Shown: piece by piece, positions 15,155-20,662 of the stretch
How positions within the stretch are numbered: the stretch's first letter is position 1
Layout of the letters: each line of letters begins with the position of its first letter
DNA from: Gallionellaceae bacterium
GTDB lineage: Bacteria; Pseudomonadota; Gammaproteobacteria; Burkholderiales; Gallionellaceae
NCBI GenBank assembly: GCA_021731185.1
Contig: JAKFXW010000038.1
Coordinates: 1 to 20,662, forward strand
Reading direction: 5' to 3'
DNA: 20,662 bases
Made by a program: the position numbers and the translations under genes
The notes under the pieces: model-generated
Seen by the model: only the letters and a program-made list of their open reading frames with translations
The model's database searches: none
What the model was told of the DNA's origin: nothing

Positions 15155-15231
15155 ATTTTAAAATAAGGAAAGTTGCGTTAAATAAACGGTGTCAATTTTA
15201 AGGTCGACTCGCGAGCTCAAGTAAGGTGCAG

Positions 15232-15272
15232 ATTATAAGCAGATTATAATTAAGATGTGATGATTAAATCAA
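15232..15272 (-). promoter_or_regulatory. Sigma-70 promoter for the gspG-N operon
   Basis: On the minus strand TTGATT (15272-15267) and a perfect TATAAT (15248-15243) are 18 nt apart. A second TATAAT lies at 15237-15232, because the 11-nt block AGATTATAAGC is nearly repeated. Transcription would begin near 15225-15236, about 70-80 nt before gspG. Just downstream, CTCGCGAG at 15208-15215 is a perfect 8-bp palindrome, placed where a repressor could act. The binding protein, if any, is unknown. Confidence 0.6.
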
Positions 15273-15367
15273 AACTGGACGTATCGGATAAATGATCAGC
15301 ATGTTGACAACTACATGGTGCAGAGTACCTCATTGCATTGAAAATAACCATAAATAGTGGGTTTGTG

Positions 15368-15373
15368 TATACT
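15368..15373 (+). promoter_or_regulatory. Weak candidate -10 for gspC
   Basis: TATACT lies 62 nt before the gspC ATG in the divergent gap. The base positions 16-18 nt upstream do not hold a recognisable -35 hexamer. A consensus TTGACA at 15304-15309 has only TACCTC at suitable spacing. Either could mark the plus-strand promoter; neither is strong. Confidence 0.25.
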
Positions 15374-15434
15374 GGGCGCTCTGGTCATTTCAAGGGAATG
15401 ATTCTGGAGGCGGTGATGTGCTGGGGGGCAGGGG

Positions 15435-16103
15435 ATGGGGTTTTTGACAAATCGCACTAACATGGCTGTGGGGGGGGTAAACCTTGCAACCGTTGCGGTA
15501 TATGGATTCGGCGCGGTGGTGCTGGGAGTTTTTTTGGCGCGCTGGATTTGGATTTTGTTTGCTCCGCCAGCTGCAATGCTGAATGTTCCTGTTGAACAAG
15601 GTTCGATAGCGCAAACAGGTCGCTTGTTTGGCGCGGTTACTACAGCGTCGACGGTAGAAGCTGTAGAAAATGTCGTTTTGCCGAATGTGCGATTGGTGGG
15701 CTTGTTCGCGGCGAGTCCGGGTAAACTGGGGTTTGCGATTATAAAACTGGATGATGATCGTCAGCTAGGTGTGGTAGTGGGGGGGAGTGTGATGCCGGGT
15801 ATGCTGCTGAAAGAGGTGCGTGCAGATTATGTGGTGCTGGAACAAGCAGGGGTGCAGTATAAAATCAAGTTAGAAGAGAAAAGTGTGGGTGGAAATTCAG
15901 ATAGTGCTAATGCTCAGAGTGGGAGGTTAGGTGCGAATGCCCCTTCTGCGCTGACACCTCAACAATCTCAAAATAGCCAAGCTGCTCTGCAGGCAGCGCA
16001 AGAAGCGCGAGATAGCATGCAGCGCGCCGATTTGACGCATCAGCAGGGTCTTAACAGGCTGCGGGCAGCGCAAGAAGCGCGAGATAGCATGCAGCGGCGA
16101 TAG
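15435..16103 (+). CDS. gspC: Type II secretion system protein C (GspC), short form without PDZ domain
   Basis: Inner-membrane protein of 222 residues that connects the assembly platform to the secretin GspD. One membrane helix at about residues 20-43 (VAVYGFGAVVLGVFLARWIWILFAPP) is followed by the periplasmic HR domain, about 60-150. There, LFGAVTTAS, NVRLVGLFAASPGKLGFAIIKLDD and VVGGSVMPGMLLKEVRADYVVLEQAG match the family. No PDZ domain follows. The remaining ~70 residues are Gln/Ala-rich and probably helical, with a duplicated 12-residue segment LRAAQEARDSMQ. Some other GspC proteins end in a coiled coil in place of PDZ. The ATG at 15435 is preceded by a G-rich run that could act as ribosome site. 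A long non-coding gap separates it from gspD. Confidence 0.85.
   Translation: MGFLTNRTNMAVGGVNLATVAVYGFGAVVLGVFLARWIWILFAPPAAMLNVPVEQGSIAQTGRLFGAVTTASTVEAVENVVLPNVRLVGLFAASPGKLGFAIIKLDDDRQLGVVVGGSVMPGMLLKEVRADYVVLEQAGVQYKIKLEEKSVGGNSDSANAQSGRLGANAPSALTPQQSQNSQAALQAAQEARDSMQRADLTHQQGLNRLRAAQEARDSMQRR
15987..16096 (+). repeat. Duplicated 38-bp segment in the 3' end of gspC
   Basis: 15987-16024 and 16059-16096 are the same 38 bases except for one A/G difference. They are offset by 72 nt (24 codons), so the frame is kept. Both encode L(Q/R)AAQEARDSMQR. The near identity at DNA level points to a recent duplication or ongoing copy correction. Confidence 0.95.
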
Positions 16104-16189
16104 GGCAATATGCAAGGTGCTGATGAATCTCGGTTTGGCGGGCGCGGGGCGTTGTCGGGAAAATAATTTTAAAACAATTCATGGGGTAT

Positions 16190-16509
16190 GGTAAATTCCG
16201 GCAGGGGTAATTTACCCCAGCAGCAATAAATTAAGTTTAGGGAAACGCTGAGCAAGCCCTTCCCTAATTCAATTTCTGATAAACAGGAGCACAAGGCGGC
16301 AAGGATGAGGCGACGGTGCGTGGTTGTTGCCGATTCATCGGCTATACAACCACGGTCTACCCCTGACAATTCCGCATGGGCTTTAGCCCGTAGCGGATTG
16401 CGTACTTTTAGTGCTTGCGGGTGAAGACAGTACATTTGAGTACGGCTAGGAGCCGAAAACGAAGCCAACAGCGTGTGTTGTTGGGGCTTTAGCCCCCTTA
16501 CAACCACGG
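16190..16509. repeat. Repeat and hairpin cluster in the 491-nt gspC-gspD gap (left copy)
   Basis: There is no gene in 16104-16594. Distinct elements: GGGGTAA-T-TTACCCC at 16204-16218; TTAGGGAA / TTCCCTAA arms at 16237-16267; a 43-nt core at 16273-16315 shared with 20491-20533 (one mismatch); GTGGTTGT / ACAACCAC arms with an inner GCCGAT / ATCGGC at 16320-16353; GGGCTTTAGCCC at 16378-16389; a 23-nt block at 16426-16448 shared exactly with 20536-20558; GGGGCT-TT-AGCCCC at 16483-16496. No hairpin has a T-run, so these do not look like intrinsic terminators. The density of dyads suits a mobile-type intergenic repeat or a structured RNA. Confidence 0.75.
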
Positions 16510-16594
16510 CGTACTCCTTGCGGGTACACTGTGATCGTTTTTATCAGGAATTGGAATAAGTACAGCATACAAATCAATTAAGGTGTTGTGATAT

Positions 16595-18907
16595 ATGAAT
16601 CGTGTGTTAAGTGTGTGGCTGATGCGAATGTTTCTTTGCTGCGTGTTATGGCTACCGCAGATAGGCGTGCCTGCACCGGCTGGTAAGGTATCCTCGGGTG
16701 CGTCTGTGTCAAACAATCAGGTGCAGGGCGGCAAGGTCTCGCTCAACTTTGTGAATGCTGATATTGATGAAGTGATTAGAGCAGTATCGCAAATTTCCTC
16801 ACGTAATTTTCTGATCGACCCGAGAGTAAAAGGCACGATTAATATTGTGTCATCGACGCCTATTCCAGCGCATCTTGCCTATGACATCCTTCTTTCTGCT
16901 TTGCGCTTGCAAGGGTTTGCAGCAGTCGAGTCCGGCGGCATCACAAAAGTCATGCCTGAAGCAGAGGCCAAATTACATATCGCTAATGTTGATGCCACTA
17001 CTAAAGGCGATAAATTGGTGACGCGCGTGTATGTCTTAAAATACGAATCCGCTGCTCAGATGGTGCCAATTTTGCGCCCGCTTATTGCGCCGAATAATGT
17101 TGTAGCGGCTTATCCTAACTCCAACGTACTGGTGGTAACGGATTATGCAAGCAACCTTAAACGCATCGAGCAAATCATAAAATCTATAGATCAAGACAGT
17201 ACTGAAGGCCCCGTTATTATTCCATTGAAACGCGCTTCGGCGACCGAGGTGGCACAGACCATTACTCGGTTGATGGCGGATGGCGGGGCTGCTGCAGCTG
17301 CCGCGGCTGATTCGAGTAAGCGTTTTGTATTAGGGGCGGATGCACGCACTAATAGCCTGCTGTTGCGCACCGATAATCCATCACGTGTGACGCGTGTGCG
17401 CGATCTGGCAGAAAAGCTGGACATCGACACTGGCAGGCCAGGTAACATGAATGTGGTATATCTGAAGAATGCGGATGCGGTAAAGCTGGCGCAAACTTTG
17501 CGCGCGGTCGTGTCGGGAGATGCTTCAATTAACACGATACCTGCAGTAGGCGGGGCAGCAGCAGGAGGCGGGGCAGCAGGAGCTGGAGCAGCAGGAGCAG
17601 TAGCAGGAGTTGGAGCAGGAGGCGGCGGCGGCATGATACAAGCTGATTCGGCATCCAACGCGCTTATCATCACTGCACCGAGCGCGGTTTATAATAATTT
17701 ACGTGCGGTGGTTGAGTTGTTGGATGTGCGTCGTGCGCAGGTATTTGTCGAGGCATTAATAGTCGAAGTCACAGCAGACAAGGCGGCTGAATTCGGTATT
17801 CAGTGGCAAGATTTAACAGGCTTAAATGGCACAGGATCACAGGTTATCGGCGGTACTAATTTTGGCGCGGCAGGAGCGGCAGGGGGCAATATTATTAGTG
17901 CCAGTGGAAATATCGCTTCGTCAGTTGGCAGGGGGTTAAATATTGGCATTGTAAATGGGACTACCACTCTGCCCGGGGTGGGAACGGTGTTGAATTTGGG
18001 AATGCTGGCGCGCGCGCTGGAAACTGACGCAAATGCCAACATTCTTTCTACGCCGAATCTGCTGACGCTGGATAACGAGGAGGCAAAAATTCTGATTGGT
18101 CAAAACGTACCATTTATTACTGGCTCGCAACTGAGTCCGGGTGTAAATGCCAGTCCATTTCAGACAATTGAGCGTAGAGATGTGGGGCTGACGCTACGCA
18201 TCAAGCCGCAAATTTCAGAAGGTGGTACGGTCAAGTTACAGATCTTCCAAGAGGTTTCTAACGTAGATAGTTTAACTAATGTGGCAGGGGTGATTACCAA
18301 CAAACGCTCGCTGGAGTCTACTGTGCTGGTAAATGATGGGCAGATTATTGCGCTGGGTGGCTTGATTCAGGATTCCGTGCAAGATAGCACAGAAAAAGTG
18401 CCATTCCTGGGGGACATTCCATTTTTAGGGGCATTATTTCGCTATGAAAAACGGCAGCACACCAAAACCAATTTGATGGTCTTTATCCGGCCTTATGTGT
18501 TGCGTACCGCGTCTGCTTCTCAGGGTTTAACACAAGAACGATACGATTTTCTGCTGGGTGAGCAAGAGCGGGGTCAAGTGTCCGGACATCTAATTTTGCC
18601 CAGTATGCCCGCACCAACTATGCCGCCTTTGGTGTTGCAACAGCCCACTAAAAATTCCCCTGCAGAAGAAGTGCCGTCAGTGGGGCAGAATACTTCTGCG
18701 GAGAAACTTTCGTCTACTCCAGCAGAAAGCCAGCCAAGCGCAGTTTCAACTCAGCCAGACGAACAGGTTGCACCTGGTGGTATGGTAATACAGCCTCCAC
18801 CTGACATTAGTGCAGTTCCAACCCAGCCAGATGAACAGGTTGCACCAGTAAGCCCACCAGCCAATTCGCCCAATGGCGTGCAGTCGCCAGCCAGTGTTTC
18901 TCCGTAG
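16595..18907 (+). CDS. gspD: Type II secretion outer-membrane secretin GspD
   Basis: Forms the multimeric outer-membrane channel. 770 residues, longer than many GspD. Signal peptide at about 1-28 (MFLCCVLWLPQIGVPAPA). N0 at about 47-118 (VSLNFVNADIDEVIRAVS), N1 141-200, N2 205-280, N3 284-380, then the secretin core 380-635 with NVPFITG (504-510), VGLTLRIKPQI and KVPFLGDIPFLGALF. N2 holds an AAAAAAA run; the N3 loop at 318-346 is almost only Gly and Ala. After the core comes a 130-residue Pro/Gln/Ser-rich tail with two copies of TQPDEQVAP. No lipobox is seen. AAGGTG nine bases ahead of the ATG is a fair ribosome site. It follows gspC after a repeat-filled 491-nt gap and is coupled to gspE. 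Confidence 0.96.
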   Translation: MNRVLSVWLMRMFLCCVLWLPQIGVPAPAGKVSSGASVSNNQVQGGKVSLNFVNADIDEVIRAVSQISSRNFLIDPRVKGTINIVSSTPIPAHLAYDILLSALRLQGFAAVESGGITKVMPEAEAKLHIANVDATTKGDKLVTRVYVLKYESAAQMVPILRPLIAPNNVVAAYPNSNVLVVTDYASNLKRIEQIIKSIDQDSTEGPVIIPLKRASATEVAQTITRLMADGGAAAAAAADSSKRFVLGADARTNSLLLRTDNPSRVTRVRDLAEKLDIDTGRPGNMNVVYLKNADAVKLAQTLRAVVSGDASINTIPAVGGAAAGGGAAGAGAAGAVAGVGAGGGGGMIQADSASNALIITAPSAVYNNLRAVVELLDVRRAQVFVEALIVEVTADKAAEFGIQWQDLTGLNGTGSQVIGGTNFGAAGAAGGNIISASGNIASSVGRGLNIGIVNGTTTLPGVGTVLNLGMLARALETDANANILSTPNLLTLDNEEAKILIGQNVPFITGSQLSPGVNASPFQTIERRDVGLTLRIKPQISEGGTVKLQIFQEVSNVDSLTNVAGVITNKRSLESTVLVNDGQIIALGGLIQDSVQDSTEKVPFLGDIPFLGALFRYEKRQHTKTNLMVFIRPYVLRTASASQGLTQERYDFLLGEQERGQVSGHLILPSMPAPTMPPLVLQQPTKNSPAEEVPSVGQNTSAEKLSSTPAESQPSAVSTQPDEQVAPGGMVIQPPPDISAVPTQPDEQVAPVSPPANSPNGVQSPASVSP
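17549..17633 (+). repeat. Low-complexity Gly/Ala-coding run in gspD
   Basis: A run built on variants of GCAGGAG and GGAGCA encodes about 29 residues, nearly all Gly or Ala, in the N3 loop (residues 318-346). Gly-rich loops at this place are common in GspD, but the repetitive DNA makes copy-number change likely. Confidence 0.85.
18740..18846 (+). repeat. Imperfect duplication in the 3' end of gspD
   Basis: 18740-18775 and 18812-18846 are near copies in the same frame (72-nt offset) and encode SAVSTQPDEQVAP and SAVPTQPDEQVAP. The unit lies in the Pro-rich tail beyond the secretin core. Confidence 0.85.
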
Positions 18908-18918
18908 GATTTTTTACC

Positions 18919-20475
18919 GTGGATGAACTGTCTTCAATTAATGCCCCCGTAGTTAATTTAACTGCGCCTGACTTTAAAATTTCCGACACTAGGGTTTTCG
19001 ATGCCAGAATATCGAGAAGAATCCCCTATTCTTTCGCCAAAACCAAAGGCGTGTTATTGACGCATTGCACGACAGAATTTGCTGAAATTCAATTACGTGA
19101 AGATGCTGTGTCAGAAACGCTGGCTGAGGTGCGGCGCATTTTGGGCATGCCAATACAGGTACAAATGTTGCCTGTCAGCGAATTTGACAAAGCTTTAGCA
19201 GGCGCATATTCACAGGCCGATGGCTCGGCTGCTGCGATGGTGATGGATGTTGAGCAGGACATGGATTTGTCGCAACTGATAAATGATTTGCCGCAAACCG
19301 AAGATTTGCTTGATGCAGAAAATGATGCCCCCGTGATTCGCATGATTAACGCATTATTGACCCAGGCGGTGCGCGAGTTGGCTTCGGATATACATATTGA
19401 GCCATTTGAAACTCGTTCAGTAGTTCGCTTTCGTGTGGATGGGACGTTGAAGGATGTGATCGAACCGCATCGTGCGTTGCATGCCGCGATGGTGTCACGC
19501 ATTAAAATTATGGCGGAGATGGACATTGCGGAAAAGCGTCTGCCGCAAGATGGGCGTATTACTTTGCGCTTGGCGGGGCGGCCAGTGGATGTGCGAGTTT
19601 CCACCTTGCCGACTGGTCATGGCGAGCGGGTGGTATTGCGCTTGCTCGACAAAGATGCCGGGCGGCTGGAGCTGGCTCGGCTTGGCATGGATGACGCGAC
19701 ACTGGCAAGCATGGATACGCTGATGCGCCAACCACACGGTATTATTCTGGTAACCGGGCCCACAGGTTCGGGCAAGACTACTACGCTATATGCCGCGCTG
19801 GCGCGCATTGATGCGACGGTGACCAATGTAATGACGGTGGAAGATCCAATTGAATATGATCTCGATGGCATCGGTCAGACGCAAGTGAATCCGCGTATAG
19901 ACATGACTTTTGCGCGTGCTTTACGGGCGATTCTGCGGCAGGATCCTGATGTCATTATGATCGGTGAAATACGCGATGTGGAGACCGCACAAATCGCGGT
20001 GCAGGCCAGCCTCACCGGGCATCTGGTGTTGGCAACTTTGCACACCAATGACACCGCCAGCTCTGTGACGCGATTAACTGACATGGGTGTGGAACCATTT
20101 TTATTATCATCCAGTCTGTTGGGTGTGCTGGCGCAACGCCTGGTGCGCTGCTTGTGTGTGTCATGCCGCGAAGCCTATGTGCCGCTGGCCTCGGAGTTGA
20201 CTTTGCTGGAGGGCATGGCTAAGCCTGCAACTTTATATCGTCCGGTGGGTTGTGCCGTATGCGCGAATACTGGTTACCGTGGGCGCTCTGGCATTTACGA
20301 ATTGTTCATTATGGATGAGGGAATGCGACATTTGATTCACGAGCGCGCCTCAGAACAAGTGTTAAGGCAACATGCAACCCAGCGTGGGATGCGCAGCTTG
20401 CGCGAAGACGGTATTCGCTACTTGCTTTCTGGTACCACATCACTGGAAGAATTGTTGCGTGTTACGCGCGATTAA
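18919..20475 (+). CDS. gspE: Type II secretion ATPase GspE
   Basis: Cytoplasmic hexameric ATPase that drives pseudopilus assembly, 518 residues. The N-terminal region (about 30-110) binds GspL. Walker A is GPTGSGKT at 280-287, the Asp box TVEDPIEY at 306-313, Walker B MIGEIRD at 347-353 (catalytic E350), and the His box LATLHTND at 371-378. The zinc-binding CxxC pairs of GspE are C413-C416 and C445-C448. RVSTLPTGHGERVVLRLLD before Walker A is typical. Start: GTG at 18919; the site TAGGA overlaps the gspD stop codon and is nine bases upstream, so gspD and gspE are translationally coupled. No other start in frame fits. No gspF follows within the window; non-coding repeats do. Confidence 0.96.
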   Translation: MDELSSINAPVVNLTAPDFKISDTRVFDARISRRIPYSFAKTKGVLLTHCTTEFAEIQLREDAVSETLAEVRRILGMPIQVQMLPVSEFDKALAGAYSQADGSAAAMVMDVEQDMDLSQLINDLPQTEDLLDAENDAPVIRMINALLTQAVRELASDIHIEPFETRSVVRFRVDGTLKDVIEPHRALHAAMVSRIKIMAEMDIAEKRLPQDGRITLRLAGRPVDVRVSTLPTGHGERVVLRLLDKDAGRLELARLGMDDATLASMDTLMRQPHGIILVTGPTGSGKTTTLYAALARIDATVTNVMTVEDPIEYDLDGIGQTQVNPRIDMTFARALRAILRQDPDVIMIGEIRDVETAQIAVQASLTGHLVLATLHTNDTASSVTRLTDMGVEPFLLSSSLLGVLAQRLVRCLCVSCREAYVPLASELTLLEGMAKPATLYRPVGCAVCANTGYRGRSGIYELFIMDEGMRHLIHERASEQVLRQHATQRGMRSLREDGIRYLLSGTTSLEELLRVTRD

Positions 20476-20490
20476 AGCACGTTCGTCCGG

Positions 20491-20558
20491 TTTCTGATAA
20501 ACAGGAGCACAAGGCGACAAGGATGAGGCGACGACGACAGTACATTTGAGTACGGCTA
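20491..20558. repeat. Right copy of the gspDE-flanking repeat
   Basis: 20491-20533 matches 16273-16315 at 42 of 43 bases, in the same orientation; 20536-20558 matches 16426-16448 at all 23. Here the two blocks are 2 nt apart, while in the left copy 110 nt lie between them. The element starts 15 nt after the gspE stop. The remaining 187 nt of the window (20476-20662) hold no gene. Confidence 0.93.
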
Positions 20559-20565
20559 TAACCAA

Positions 20566-20598
20566 CCACTTTGCAACCGTCTTTTGGTTGCTTAGTGG
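20566..20598. repeat. Hairpin 1 of the right-edge array
   Basis: CCACT, TT, GCAACC, loop GTCTTTT, GGTTGC, TT, AGTGG: an 11-bp two-part stem with a symmetric TT/TT internal loop. It follows one copy of GGCTATAACCAA (20554-20565), and a second copy (20602-20613) comes just after it. Confidence 0.85.
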
Positions 20599-20643
20599 GA
20601 TGGCTATAACCAATGACTTACCCAGCGTTAACCAGCGGCTTAT

Positions 20644-20662
20644 GTCACCGTCTTTGGGTGAC
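20644..20662. repeat. Hairpin 2 of the right-edge array (cut by window end)
   Basis: GTCACC, loop GTCTTTG, GGTGAC: a 6-bp stem and 7-nt loop ending on the last base of the window. Six of the seven loop bases equal those in hairpin 1, while the stem differs at two pairs and stays complementary. The outer stem, if present, lies past the window. Confidence 0.7.

Noticed and set aside
15205..15220. Cloning-vector polylinker contamination
   Set aside because: Adjacent SalI-, NruI- and SacI-like sites look artificial, but the flanks are AT-rich native sequence with a natural promoter, and the palindrome explains the pattern.
15338..15373. TTGAAA ... TATACT as a normal gspC promoter
   Set aside because: The spacer is 24 nt, too long for sigma-70.
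16483..16496. Intrinsic terminator after gspC
   Set aside because: GGGGCT-TT-AGCCCC is a good stem but has no following T-run on either strand, and it lies almost 400 nt past gspC.
20554..20662. Integron attC site or phage attachment site
   Set aside because: The palindromes lack the GTTRRRY/RYYYAAC core pairs in the right order, and no integrase gene is visible.

Overview
The window looks like an ordinary chromosomal stretch from a betaproteobacterium, probably of the Nitrosomonadales/Gallionellaceae type. This rests on mid-range base composition, dapA followed by bamC, and the divergent gspGHIJKLMN / gspCDE arrangement. The taxonomic placement is inference. No tRNA, rRNA, insertion sequence, phage gene or CRISPR array was seen.

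Layout: (1) 1-1783, minus strand: cysM, a family 5-like uracil-DNA glycosylase and the 5' end of uvrC form a tight operon. (2) 1850-2202, minus: a small secreted ComEA-like helix-hairpin-helix protein with its own intrinsic terminator. (3) 2351-6025, plus: a cell-surface cluster of a putative glycosyltransferase, a CptA/EptA-type phosphoethanolamine transferase and a WaaL-type O-antigen ligase, suggesting lipopolysaccharide core modification and O-antigen attachment. (4) 6057-8977, minus: dapA, bamC and a YycJ-like metallo-beta-lactamase-fold gene, behind a good sigma-70 promoter. (5) 9129-15154, minus: the type II secretion pseudopilus and inner-membrane genes gspG-H-I-J-K-L-M-N. (6) 15435-20475, plus: gspC, the outer-membrane secretin gspD and the ATPase gspE. 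Together (5) and (6) supply nearly a whole type II secretion machine; gspF and the prepilin peptidase gspO are not in the window.

The parts that ordinary genes do not explain are mostly non-coding. A 43-nt core plus a 23-nt block occurs on both sides of gspDE (16273-16448 and 20491-20558). The left copy is split by about 110 nt of hairpin-forming sequence. The right copy runs into two hairpins at the window edge that keep the same loop while their stems differ by compensating changes. Another repeat-like insert lies between gspJ and gspK and appears to supply the gspK start codon. Inside genes there are in-frame tandem repeats in the uracil-DNA glycosylase, the GspC tail and the GspD tail. 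I did not find a convincing new multi-gene system; the repeat families around the secretion genes are the best candidates for something undescribed.
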